Source of the DNA: Arachis hypogaea | Taxonomy: Eukaryota; Streptophyta; Magnoliopsida; Fabales; Fabaceae | DNA: 64,000 bases | Direction: 5' to 3' | NCBI RefSeq assembly: GCF_003086295.3 | Contig: NC_092053.1 | Location: forward strand, 115,639,130 to 115,703,129 | Shown: positions 34,460-45,389 of the stretch, piece after piece | Layout of the letters: every line of letters starts with the position of its first letter | Numbering within the stretch: the stretch's first letter is position 1 | Translations under genes and position numbers: made by a program | The notes under the pieces: model-generated | Told to the model about the DNA's origin: nothing | Seen by the model: the letters and a program-made list of their open reading frames with translations, nothing else | Databases searched by the model: none

Positions 34460-34486
34460 TGCAGAATCTGATTCCTCTTCACTCGT
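34211..34486 (-). repeat. Tandem duplication, two 138-bp units
   Basis: 34211-34348 and 34349-34486 are near-identical. 138 bp is 46 codons, so the MYB frame is kept. The unit includes the start codon, so the gene has two candidate ATG contexts (MMNPLDMIRS and MMNPLDMIHS). Confidence 0.92.
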
Positions 34487-35207
34487 TCTGCTTCTTGTCT
34501 TCTTCTTATTTTTACTTCTCCTCCTTCTTCTTTCTTGGTTTCCTATTTTTAGATATAGTATTTATATTTATGTAAGCTTTACTTTCTAAGACTGTGTGTC
34601 AATTTAATTTACATTAATTATGGATAAAAATTAAAAGATATCGTTTTCAAATTTCAGTTATAAAATTCGTTCTAGATTTTTTTTCTTTTTGTATTATGTA
34701 AATTTAGATAGTTTTTAATTAAAACAAAAGACTTTTAAAAGCATCAAAAATTGATTTAAATTTTTTTTAATAAATATAATTTTAAACGTTAAACCAAAAT
34801 TCAAATATAATATTATGGTGAGGCACTTAAAAGGTGAGGCACTTAAAACTTAAAAAGTAGTATGCTAAGATAAAATTTTTAAATTTAATTAACATACGAA
34901 ATGAACACCTAAAAAACTATAAATGTTGGAGTTTAAAAGATAATTTGACTATTTTTAATAATATAATTTTGTATTAAATAGACATATATTTAAATTTAAA
35001 TAATATCAACTAGAAATGATATTTTTACTCTTAATTAAAATGGATACGAGAGAAATCATCCGTTAATATTTAGTTAGGATGTTTTAGTATTACAATTTAC
35101 AACAAAATTTAGTTTTTTATATCAATTTTTTATTGACAATAATAATAAAATAATTATTATATATTTTATTTAATTTATTTTTTAATAATTATATATTTAT
35201 TATTATT
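34487..35207. other. Intergenic upstream of MYB gene
   Basis: Very AT-rich. 34490-34540 is a pyrimidine-rich stretch just upstream of the MYB start, which would be a purine-rich 5' leader on the minus strand. No gene seen. Confidence 0.4.
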
Positions 35208-36340
35208 ACTGTATGCAGTGACGGACCCAGAAAATTTATGGTAAGGGGGCAAAAATAATTCACATTATTATCAAAAGATATATTAATTTAAATTTAAAAA
35301 GAGCTCTTTTATAAAAGCATTACTACTCGCACTATCAGATTTCATAAGATAATAATAGAGATAAAAAACAGCATCTTATGAAATACTATATTCCAATTAA
35401 TTGCTAAATTCATCAAACCAATCAGCATTAAATTTACCAAAAAAAGTCCCAAAATATGTTTGTAGAAAATTATATTCTCTTGGTTGACAATGATCTTTTC
35501 ACAAATAAATTTGTCTAATTTCATCTCTGTCATTTATATCATAATTTAAAATTTTGGGTCGTTGTTCAGGATCAACTATGAAACTTTTTACATTGAATTT
35601 TAAAAACTTTTTTTTATTAGAAGAGACTAATGAAGTGACTTCAGATTCTAGTGGTAGCTTTCTTTTAAAATATTTTTCCATTATTATTTCTAAAAATAAA
35701 AAATATATATTCTAAATTAGTAAATTGATCGATTCACTTTAGAAATTTATATGCAACATAATTATATATAATAGAATAGAATGAAAGATAAACAAATAAA
35801 TAATAAGGATCACTAAATCAAAAATAAAATAAAATATATAAATTCATGAAGAGAATATAAAAATAGATTAATACCTAAACTATAATTGTTTGAATTAAAA
35901 TTTGCAATCGAAAATATGAAAAGAGAAACAATAAAATTGAAAAAAAACATAAAATCATAGAGAGCTGTATAAAACAAAATAGAGAATTTAAAATTTACCT
36001 GTTGATGAAGACAAGATGACCACTAAACAAGGAATAGAAAAAAAATGTTGAAAATATGAAACTAAGAAGAGAGTTTAAGAGAATAAATGAGTGACGACTA
36101 GGATTTGAGAATGAGAGAAGACTAAATTTAATTAGGTTAACTCATAATCAAAATGATAGCAAGATAAAATGGATTCAAGGTTTTAAATAATTAGTTTAAT
36201 TTATTTGTAATGGGATCATTTAAAATTTAAAATGGGGGCATATTATATATGTATATATTTTTTTTTGTTTAAAAAAATTAAATGAGAGTGGGGGCAAGTG
36301 CCCCCCCATGGTTCCATGTAGGTCCGTGCCTGACTGTATG
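35208..36340 (-). mobile_element. hAT transposon derivative with transposase scrap
   Basis: The element is 35216-36332 (1117 bp). Ends CAGTGACGGACC and GGTCCGTGCCTG are inverted repeats matching 10 of 12, flanked by an 8-bp duplication ACTGTATG at 35208-35215 and 36333-36340. The minus strand at about 35342-35681 encodes the N-terminal region of a zinc-finger MYM/TTF-type hAT transposase. It opens MEKYFKRKLPLES and shows PEQRPKILNYDINDRDEI. A frameshift near 35510-35530 breaks it and the catalytic DDE/hAT dimerisation parts are missing. It is an internally deleted, non-autonomous copy. Confidence 0.88.
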
Positions 36341-36945
36341 TTATGATAATAATTAATATATTTTTTGTGGCCATTAAAAAGTCAATAATTTACTTAATCT
36401 TAAAGCCTAAAACCAAGACGATTAACTTTGAAAGAAGAGATTTTGTCCAAAATTAAAATCCAAACAGAGTACCTATAAACAACAAAAAAAAAACATCAGA
36501 AAAATCCACAACCCTTCACAAAATTAACTAACCAACTATTAAGTAAGATAATAGCTTATAGCCAATTGAAGGTTAACTCCTATGCCTTTTAGACATAGTG
36601 TAATCATGTTTCTTCACATTCCCATCAACTAAATCACAGGCAAAAAATTTACTCTAAAATTAATATTTTAATCTATTTTTTTGAATTACAAATTATCTTT
36701 TTTTTTTCTTTTTGGATAAACATGACTGAATTTCAAAGAGAAGAGATTACATAATTGTAACTAATCGGGATAGTATACTTGACTCATTTAGATTACATAA
36801 TATTTTTTTTTGATATTCTATTTCCTCCCTATACAACATACTTTAATTACAAATTATCTATTTAAATAAAAAATAAAAGAGTTGACTCTATTTGAATTGT
36901 ATGCATTCTCAATGCAAAATTCTTCTAAATTAATATCAAATCAAA
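36341..36945. other. Intergenic between hAT and MULE
   Basis: AT-rich, with no gene. The last ~50 bp (from about 36898) match part of the PsbP-gene intron at 39606-39655. Confidence 0.5.
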
Positions 36946-38965
36946 TAATTGTTAGGCAAAAATCAGAAATGAGTCAAGGGAGAAAATAATTTACGTGAAT
37001 AAGTCAAAACGAAAACTGCTTTATGAATCCACCAATGCACGTATATATGTAGTTCGAACCAACTTGGTTCGAACTCCATTTCTACATAATTGGAACCAGT
37101 TTGGTTCAAATTATACACAAACACATGCACACACTAATTCGAACCAGCTTGGTTCGAATTACACACAAACACACGCACACACTAATTCGAACCAACTTGG
37201 TTCGAATTACACACAGTAATTCATGGTATAATTTGAATTATGCTGTTAAAAAATTAATAATTTATTAAAAAAATTTTATTAAAAAATTTATTAAAAAATT
37301 AATAATTTAAAAATTAAAAAAATATATATTTTATTTCATACGTTAAAAAAAAGCTAACAAAATATTTAATTACGAGACTTCTTTAAAATATTAATGAGTT
37401 ATCAATTCGAATTCCATACAATACTTTTCTGTCCATTTTTAATAGTTTATGAATATTTTTTAATAAATTTTTTTAATAAATTTTTTTAAATTATACTACA
37501 AAAAATATTTTATCCTATGCAAAACAATTTAAAAAAATTGCTTAAAAAATGTTAGGAGTACTATAAAAATTTGTAATGTTATAATAACTTACGTAAATAC
37601 ATGCATGTACTCAAATTTTAAATAAAATATTCTACATAGTCAATAATAATTTAGAAATGAAAGAAAATATTTTATTCCATACAAAATAATTAAAAAATAT
37701 ATTTTATTCTATACAAAATAATTTTAAAAAATGGCTTAAAAGATGTTATGAGTACTATAAAAGTTTGTAATATTCTAGTGATTTAGGTAAATACATGATA
37801 AAAATATTTTTTCTTTAATTTTCTAAATTATTAGTGACTATGTGGAGTATTTTTTTAATGTCCTAAGTCATTAGAACATTACAAATTTTTATAGTACTTC
37901 TAATATCTTTTAAACCTTTTTTTAAATTATTTTGCATAGAATAAAATATTTTTTTGTGGTATAATTTAAATGAATTTATTAAAAAATATTCATAATAATT
38001 TTCGAATTCTATACAATACTCTTCTGCCCATTCTTGATAGCTCATGAATATTTTTTAATAAATTTATTTAAATTATACCACAAAAAAATATTTTATTCTA
38101 TGCAAAATAATTTAAAAAATGGTTTAAAAGATATTAGAAGTACTATAAAAATTTGTAATGTCCTAATGACTTAGAAATTAAAAAAAAAAATATTTTTATC
38201 ATGTATTTACCTAAATCACTAGAATATTACAAACTTTTATAGTACTCATAACATCTTTTAAGCCATTTTTTAAAATTATTTTGTATAGAATAAAATATAT
38301 TTTTTAATTATTTTGTATGGAATAAAATATTTTCTTTCATTTCTAAATTATTATTGACTATGTAGAATATTTTATTTAAAATTTGAGTACATGCATGTAT
38401 TTACCTAAGTTATTATAACATTACAAATTTTTATAGTACTCCTAACATTTTTTAAGCAATTTTTTTAAATTATTTTGCATAGGATAAAATATTTTTTGTA
38501 GTATAATTTAAAAAAATTTATTAAAAAAATTTATTAAAAAATATTCATGAATTATTAAAAATGGACAGAAAAGTATTGTATGAAATTCGAATTGATAGCT
38601 CATTAATATTTTAAAGAAGTCTCGTAATTAAATATTTTGTTAGCTTTTTTTTAACGTATGAAATAAAATATATTTTTTTTATTTTTAAATTATTAATTTT
38701 TTAATAAATTTTTTAATAAATTTTTTTTAATAAATTATTAATTTTTTAACAGCATAATTCGAATTATACCATGAATTACTGTGTGTAATTCGAACCAAGA
38801 TGGTTCGAATTAGTGTGTGCGTGTGTTTGTGTGTAATTCGAACCAAGCTGGTTCGAACTACATATATATGTGCGTTGGTGGATTCATGAAGCAGTTTTTG
38901 TTTTGGCTTATTCACGTAAATTATTTTCTCCCTTGGCTTATTTCTGTTTTTTACCCTAATTGTTA
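36946..38965. mobile_element. Foldback Mutator-like element, 2.0 kb
   Basis: The element is 36955-38956, bounded by a 9-bp duplication TAATTGTTA at 36946-36954 and 38957-38965. The two halves are inverted copies of each other almost to the centre near 38010. Outer ends read GGCAAAAATCAGAAA at left and the reverse complement GGGTAAAAAACAG at right. The 9-bp duplication and long inverted repeats fit MULEs. Within each arm the segment with 'cgaattc.atacaatact.ttctg.ccat' recurs, including at the centre, so the arms hold internal duplications. No coding sequence. Confidence 0.88.
37058..37212. repeat. Array of TTCGAACC..GGTTCGAA palindromes in MULE arm
   Basis: Four imperfect palindromes of about 20-25 bp, with core TTCGAACCA.CTTGGTTCGAA, lie near 37061, 37090, 37137 and 37183. 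They are separated by CACAAACACA.GCACACAC spacers. Two more are mirrored in the right arm near 38785-38855. Confidence 0.85.
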
Positions 38966-39306
38966 TATAGACAAAAAGTGGTTAACTTCTACACCTCAAT
39001 CTCAACAAGAAACCAATTTGATCATTGCTACTTTTGATTTAATTAAGTAAAGATCAACGAAGAATCTACTATGGATAAAAATAAATAATTATAGGAATAC
39101 TTTAGTGTCTTAGCGCTTAGTATTAGCGAAATGATGTTCACAACAGAGTTAAACTAATCCAAGGTAAATCTTTCAGCTTCATTCTTCCTTTGCTTATGTT
39201 GTTATGCTACAAGTACAGGGAGATTCTTCTAATCAATATCATCAACACTTGACTCAAATTTTGCATTGGTCATAGAAAGTTCCAGCAATGGAAACAAGAA
39301 CCTTAC

Positions 39307-40377
39307 CTTACGCCTTTCTGCTTGTAAATGCTTATCAGCTACAAACTCGGGGCTCCCGAAGTCTCCAAGGTTTGCAAGACGAACCGGGTTCACGACAACC
39401 CCAATGTTGTTGCTCCCCATACTTGCATCTTGAAACAAAGCAGTTGCCCCAGCTTTATCAACCTATTCATTGTAAACCAGAGCAGCAAAGATTGTTACAA
39501 TGTAAATGGAAAGTGTTGTACTTTGGGGGGAATAAATAACAACTTTTTATGAAACATGATGATCAGTTTCATCCAATACTATTCCATTTCCATTTCATCT
39601 AAGTTCAAATTTTATGCATTTTCAATGCAAAATTCTTCTAAATTAATATCAAATCAAATTATTGCCATATAGACAAAAAGTGGCTAACTTCTACACCTCA
39701 ATCTCAACAAGAGACCAGTTTGATCTATGCGCAACACACGATTATGTGTCGATGTGAAAGAGTTTTAAACTAAAGTCATATAGAGTTTTAACTCAATATT
39801 TTACCCACCACATTCCATTTCCATTTAACTCTATTGAATCATTTTCCAACACATCATACCAAACAGAGAGGAAAACATACGCAATTCTTCACAGTAGGAA
39901 AAGCTTATCAAAGATTAAGGTTAATAGTAAGTTTGAATTCTAAAAAAAATGGGTAAATAATTTTACCTTAGTCCAAGAAGAGGGTATAAGAAGAATGAAA
40001 CTTTCTTTGGGATCAGTGTATCTCTGAAGCTCCAAGTCCAACTCTTGAGCCATCCACAATGCACCACTAGTGTTTGATAAATTGCTCGAAAGAAAAGTTG
40101 TGAGAAGAAGAGTAAGATTGAGCTTCCTCTTAGTAAAAAATGCTGATAAACGCACGATGTGGTTGTTGTGAGGTTCATTGTGAAGAATGCAGGTAGCAGA
40201 ATTGAAAGAGGGGATTGAGAAGAAGGTTCTGGAAGAAGAGTGTTGTGAATAGTGGAGAAGAGTGAAGCAAGTTTTCAAAGCCGTTGGAATGGAATTGCAG
40301 AGTCTAATGTGTTGGGTTTCATTGGTAAAAAAATTGAACTCATTTGTTACCGTTATTTTTATTATTAGTTTCAACAA
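39307..40377 (-). pseudogene. PsbP-domain (thylakoid lumen) protein gene, 3' part missing
   Basis: Two exons on the minus strand, 40377-39967 and 39462-39307, join in phase 0 with GT/AG ends. The product begins with a Ser/Thr-rich plastid-transit-like region and a hydrophobic lumen-targeting stretch (LTLLLTTFLS). It then enters a PsbP domain: ELQRYTDPKESFILLIPSSW, SNNIGVVVNPVRL and DFGSPEFVADK, ending ERRK at a GT donor. PsbP-like proteins act in the thylakoid lumen on photosystem II or related complexes. The remaining PsbP-domain exons, which should follow below 39307, are not recognisable, so the gene appears truncated. Its intron at 39606-39725 is duplicated around the MULE, suggesting that a local rearrangement removed the 3' half. 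The ATG at 40377 is the only in-frame candidate before the domain. Confidence 0.78.
39606..39725. repeat. Unoccupied paralogue of the MULE insertion site
   Basis: This PsbP intron sequence matches the left MULE flank (about 36898-36945), then continues directly into the right flank (about 38966-39023) without the 2-kb element. At the junction it carries a single TTATTGCCA where the occupied copy has two TAATTGTTA. Confidence 0.88.
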
Positions 40378-41398
40378 ATGTCATGTCACACTAGTGTAAA
40401 GATTTACTTCATACAGATTTTATATAGATATTTTTTTGTGGTTAAAACTAATGACATGTGTCCTTTTTTCTTTTATTAGAGAGGACTCCAATATAAATGT
40501 AAAGACTATAATTATAATATGGTACAACTATTTGCAGATTATTAAATAGTAATTAGTAACTCCGTTTGAAAATGGTTAAAACAGTTAAAAATTGTTAAAA
40601 TTTATTACACTTCTTTTTTCTTATACAACAAAACCATGGTTTTTTCGGTTCGAATTATTAACTCAACTTTATTTTCTTTCTTCTTTTCTTAATGTAATAT
40701 ACTAATAGATTAAATAAATTATAATTATATATGACGGTAAAATAATACATATTTAACCATTTAAACAATAATAACACATTTTTTGATTTTTTCTTTACGT
40801 CTTTATTCACAACTTTTTAAATGATAATTATAAAGAAATAATATTCGTATGATATATAAAAAATTGTTAAATATTTATTTATAACTATATATTTAAAAAA
40901 ATAATTATAACGTGTATTGTTAATTTGTTATAAACATTTTAACATTTTATTAGTTTGCTTTCTTTTCATTCTTACATGGAAATAATTAAACATGTTAAAC
41001 AAAATTAAGATATTATTACATTTATGTTTAATTTTTATTAATTAACGGAAACTATTCTAACATGATATATAACTTAGTCAAAGTATATGAATTATATTTT
41101 TTCTCCATTAAAATTATATTGTCTTTACTGATGAAAGATAATTTTAATTTTACTTCAAATAATTTTTTAAATTTATATATCTAGCAATTAAATTCTTAAT
41201 ACAAAATTTCAAACAACTTAATAAAATTAGATAGCCCAAGTTTTACAGTTTAATTTAAATAAAATTTTCAGCCATAAAATATATTTTTTATATGCAACAA
41301 AATCATATATCATTCGTTACGCGATGATGTCAAATATGATTCATTTGTTATTAGCAATGACGAAGATTTTTATCTATTATCGCCGTTAGTTTTTTGAG
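40378..41398. other. Intergenic, AT-rich
   Basis: I see no gene or structured repeat. Confidence 0.5.
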
Positions 41399-42280
41399 GT
41401 GAAGATTCCGGAACTGTTGGCGAAGCTTGTTGATGTGACATCTAGTTCTGGAGGTTCGAATAGAAATCCCCACTTCAAAGGACATTCAGCCTGCTCTAAT
41501 GCCATGCCTGTTGGATCCTCGTCAGCAGTGTCAGTGATTGCACCTGAGCCAGGTTTAGTAGTTTCACTGTCTTTTGCAATTAATTTGAATCGCAATTGTG
41601 ATACAGTAGTTGGTGAGACTGGACCGTTGGAGGAGGTTGCTTTCACAACGCCTAGTTCTCCTGCGATGGTTCCGTTTTTTGGAGAGGTTGAAGTACCTGA
41701 TGGGGTTGAGGATGCATTCCATGATAATGATGATGATGATGTAGAGCCCGCAACGATAGCTGATGATAGCGACAATGAGACACCATGGACGACTCCAGTT
41801 GTGGGTAGGGGAACATTTAGTTCAGGTATTAATCAGAACCCCCCGCACTTCTTTGCTCTGGACTTGGATGCCATGGCACCTCAAGAGGATCTTAGTGTAC
41901 CTGTTGGCTTCGGGGCAAGAGACACGCAAAATACAGGAGGTGTATTTGAATTTCAGGTCGGTCAGCAGTTTCAAGATAAAGAGAAAGTCGTGTTCAGCGT
42001 GAAGATCTATAGCATTCGTCGTGGTATTGAGTACAAGGTATTGGAATTGGATCATCGCAAGTACTATATCAAGTGCAAGGAGTTCGGGGGCGGGTGCGCA
42101 TGGTTCATCCAGGTTAGCCTCCGCCAGCGCAAAGGTAGTTGTAAGGTAAAACGGTACAATGGTCCTCATATTTGTCTAGCCACGATCTCTAGTGACCACA
42201 GAAAGTTTGATTATGAGCTCGTTTTTATATACCTCAGTGCTCTGAAAATCAAATTTAGTGTCTTCGAATTATTTCTATAG
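41399..42280 (+). pseudogene. MuDR-type transposase, N-terminal fragment
   Basis: The open frame starts at a GTG at 41399; no ATG is seen at its start, so the true start lies upstream or is lost. An acidic, serine-rich region (DNDDDDVEPATIADDSDN) comes first. PVGFGARDTQNTGG and FEFQVGQQFQDKEKVVFSVK follow. Then comes YSIRRGIEYKVLELDHRKY..CKEFGGGCAWFIQVSLRQRKGSC, the DBD_Tnp_Mut zinc-binding DNA-binding domain of plant MuDR transposases. After HRKFDYE the similarity stops and the frame runs 22 residues into unrelated subterminal repeat DNA. The catalytic MULE domain and SWIM finger are absent. The copy is thus an internal-deletion derivative. Confidence 0.85.
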
Positions 42281-42282
42281 TA

Positions 42283-42534
42283 ACAAACACAATAAATCGA
42301 AGCAACAAGTTTCGATTTACCATAACGTACGTGCATGGATAAATCGAATTAAAATGATTCGATTTACGTTCATTTACAAATCGAATCCATTTGTTTCGAT
42401 TTATTAGTAAAATGTCAAATCGAACCCAGTTGATTCGATTTTCATTCAAGATCGTTTTACACCTAATTTGAATCCAATGAATTCGATTTACTACCTGTTT
42501 CATTAAATCGAATTGACTCAATTCAATTTATATA
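42283..42534. repeat. Array of AAATCGAA..TTCGATTT palindromes
   Basis: Six imperfect palindromes of about 24 bp, each AAATCGAA-N-TTCGATTT or close to it, occur at spacings of about 40-50 bp directly after the MuDR fragment. This is consistent with a MULE subterminal region. Confidence 0.85.
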
Positions 42535-43313
42535 GAAATATGCTTTGAGACTTTGACGTTATATTTTCTGGTTTGGGACGTTCAAATAATATTGAGTGCC
42601 ATTTGATTTATTAAAGTAATTTGTCCAATTTATTTAAAACAAAATTATTAAAAAAATTAAGAATATTATTTTTGCATGCTGATTACTTGTTACAATTAAA
42701 ATAAATTCAACTAATATTAAATTAGTATTATTTTTGTCAATTATTCTTTTTAAGTTGTTCGAATAAATTTAATTAAAAATAATGTCTTAACTGTTATTTT
42801 TAAAAAATTATTCTTAATTTATATCTAAAATTATTTTATTTTATATATAGTATAAACAATGTGCTGTAATAATTTTTATTTAATACTATACTAGAAAGAA
42901 CTTTAATATAAGTAATCTTTTAATTTCCAAAAATTCCGTTTTTACTATTCTGTAACCAAAATAATAGTCTCTAACGATACTGTAATAATTACAAAATTTA
43001 TGTTCTCTTTCTTACATTATTATAATATTATTACATCACTAAAGCCATGTATTGTATAATGTATGAACAAAAAAGTATATCTTTAAATTTGTATGATTTG
43101 ATGATCTGTACATTATAATTCACCTTAATTGAATATAAAAAATAATATATTAACTTTTTAAAATATATTTTTTAAAAAAGATTTATCTTTTTTATAGTTT
43201 ATTATTTAAACTGATTAACTGTTCAAATACTATATCAATCTTATTAGTTAATCAATTTTTTTCTTTTTAATTAATTCTCTGTCAAATGATTTTTATATTA
43301 AATCGAACTAATT
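42535..43313. other. Intergenic, AT-rich
   Basis: Nothing recognisable. Confidence 0.5.
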
Positions 43314-43565
43314 TGTTAATATGGTGATAAGTATGAATGATGTGGATGACCATTAATAACATAAGTGGTTCAATATTTTCATGATAAAATACTCATATTA
43401 CCAAGAGAACTTACATTTAATATAGGTTGAAAATGTGGACCATAAACATGTATAAATAAAGGGTATGATACAAGGCAATACACAACTACAATCAATAAAA
43501 ATTTTCTTTCTATTTATATTGTCTATATACAAAACTCTTCCTCTCTCTCTTTCTTTTATACGATA

Positions 43566-43600
<35 letters not shown>

Positions 43601-43707
43601 TCATCTCTTTTTATATTGAGATAGTAATTATGTTTAATATTATTATTCAATTATATTTTTTTACTTTATGTTTATTACATCTTTCTTATTTATTTATTTA
43701 TTTCACA
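43314..43707 (+). repeat. Probable 5' LTR of copia element
   Basis: It starts TGTTAATATGG and ends TTTCACA just before ACACGTTATCAGCACGAG. A TATA-like TATAAATA lies near 43451, followed by a CT-rich leader and an (AT)n tract at 43570-43598. Boundaries are by inspection only, since the 3' LTR is not available for comparison. Confidence 0.6.
43570..43598. repeat. (AT)n microsatellite in copia LTR
   Basis: About 14 AT units inside the probable 5' LTR. Confidence 0.85.
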
Positions 43708-43725
43708 ACACGTTATCAGCACGAG
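43708..43725 (+). promoter_or_regulatory. Copia primer-binding region
   Basis: ACACGTTATCAGCACGAG directly follows the LTR. A TATCAGCACGA box at this place is common in plant copia elements, where a tRNA (or tRNA fragment) primes minus-strand synthesis. Confidence 0.6.
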
Positions 43726-43770
43726 ACTTTAATCAAATTTTAGGAAGACTCCAGGTAACACATTTTCATT

Positions 43771-44904
43771 ATGTCGAACCTTTCTCATCTTGAATTTAAT
43801 CCTTTTGATATATTTGAAAACAATTATTTATCATGGATACTAAATGCTAAAATCCATCTTGATTTAATGGATCTTGCAGATACCATTAAGGCTAAAAATA
43901 GCACATCCCAAAAGGATAAAGCCAAAGCCATGATTTTTCTTTGTCGTCATCTTGACGTATGATTAAAAAATAAATATCTCACATTAAAAGATCATGCAGA
44001 TCTGTGAAGAGACTTTGAAGAATGGTATAATCATCAAGGCTGCGTTTGTTTCTGAGAACAGGATAGGACAAGGCACTGGGAACAGGATATGACAAGACAC
44101 TGATGGACAAAGACACAAAATTTTGTGTTCTTGTATTCTGTTTGGTGATAAACTAGAACAAATTATGAAAATTCAATTTATTCTCATTTTTTTCATTAAA
44201 AAATTTGAGATGAAAATATAATAATAAAAATATATAATTATGAAAAATTAACAAGAATAATGAAAGAAAAAATGAAAAATAAGTTGTGTCCCTTGTTAGT
44301 GTCTCCGTATTCTTCCTGTCAGGATGGACACAAAATACACTAATTCAGTGTCTCTGGACACATTGTCTCTGTCCATGTCTCCTCTGTCAAATACGATTTT
44401 GTATCTCTGTGTCCCTGTCCCAGTGTCCTGTCTATGTAAACAAACGTAGCCCAAAAGACGGTGATACTTCCTGAAGCCCGATATGTTAGAGAAAACTTTC
44501 TTGACTTTCCATGCCTCGAATGTGCTCCTGCAGCAGCAGTATCGAGAAAAAGGATTTTAAAAAAAATATTTTGAGCTAATTTCTTGCCTGCTTGTTGCTG
44601 AACGCAACAATGAGTTGCTCTTAAGAAATCATGAAGCGCGCCCAGTTGGCGCCGCCCTATTTCCTAAAGAAAATGCGGCAAATCATAACCCCAAAAAAGG
44701 TAAATGGCAAGGTTTTGGTAATAAGAAAAATTATAGAAGGAAAATGAATTATATTCACAAGAAAGGATCTCACCAGAAGTGGGGTAAAGAAAGGAACAAT
44801 GGGCAAAATAAATCAATTGAGGATAAATATTTCCGTAGTGGTGAAAATGGCCATTGGTCACATACCTTTCGTACCCCAAGGCACCTAGTCGATTTTTAGC
44901 AAGT
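43771..44904 (+). pseudogene. Copia gag, broken, with MITE inside
   Basis: The frame opens MSNLSHLEFNPFDI and continues YLSWILNAKIHLDLMDLADT, typical of copia gag. Stops interrupt it near 43962 and 44006. The MITE at 44038-44451 splits it between NHQ and KTVILPEARY. After more frame breaks, 44615-44899 carries the basic region and a ruined CCHC zinc knuckle. There KYFRSGENGHWSHTFRTPRHL keeps the His and spacing but has lost the cysteines. Nucleocapsid function is lost. Confidence 0.8.
44035..44454. mobile_element. PIF/Harbinger-like MITE in copia gag
   Basis: The element is 44038-44451 (414 bp) with ends GGCTGCGTTTGTTT and AAACAAACGTAGCC (inverted, 13 of 14 matching). The target CAA is duplicated at 44035-44037 and 44452-44454. 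Removing the insert and one CAA restores a continuous gag reading frame at that point. The 3-bp duplication and end sequence suggest PIF/Harbinger (Tourist-like). It has no coding capacity. Confidence 0.88.
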
Positions 44905-45266
44905 ATCTTTGAAAAAAGATGACAAAGAAAAGGAAACAAATTTTGTTTCAAATAATGTTGAAAATTCCACCACCCATTATGATGTATCTGATTTCTTTGA
45001 GGATCCTGAAGAAAATATTGGTCATTTGATCAATGATGGAATAGTTTAATATGTGTGTTTATTAAGTATTTATGTGAATAAATAATGCAAGAAATTTCTT
45101 GTTAAGTTTTATGCATTTAAATTTCAAAATTACTGAATGTACCAAGATAATAATAATAAATTTTTTAGTATATACTATACTTCTTAGAAAAATATTTTCA
45201 ATCAAGAAAATAATTTTACTGCATAAATATTTTTACTCATTTTATTATTATTTATTTTTGAAGAAA

Positions 45267-45371
45267 ATGGCAAGGACATATGGTGTAGATATGTGCCTTG
45301 CGAATAGTGCAATTTCGCACACCATTCTCAAAAGTAATATATATTTTACCCATATTGTACCAAAAGAATAA
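45267..45371 (+). pseudogene. Copia protease remnant
   Basis: MARTYGVDMCLANSAISHTIL matches the active-site region of copia aspartic proteases, which normally have a DSA/DSG triad. Here the catalytic position reads NSA, so the active aspartate codon has become asparagine. A stop follows at 45369-45371. Confidence 0.72.
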
Positions 45372-45389
45372 TATGTTAATACTATTATT

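Noticed and set aside
33668..34575. Plus-strand frames opposite the MYB gene
   Set aside because: They are antisense reads of the proline/glutamine-rich MYB exon, including its tandem repeat.
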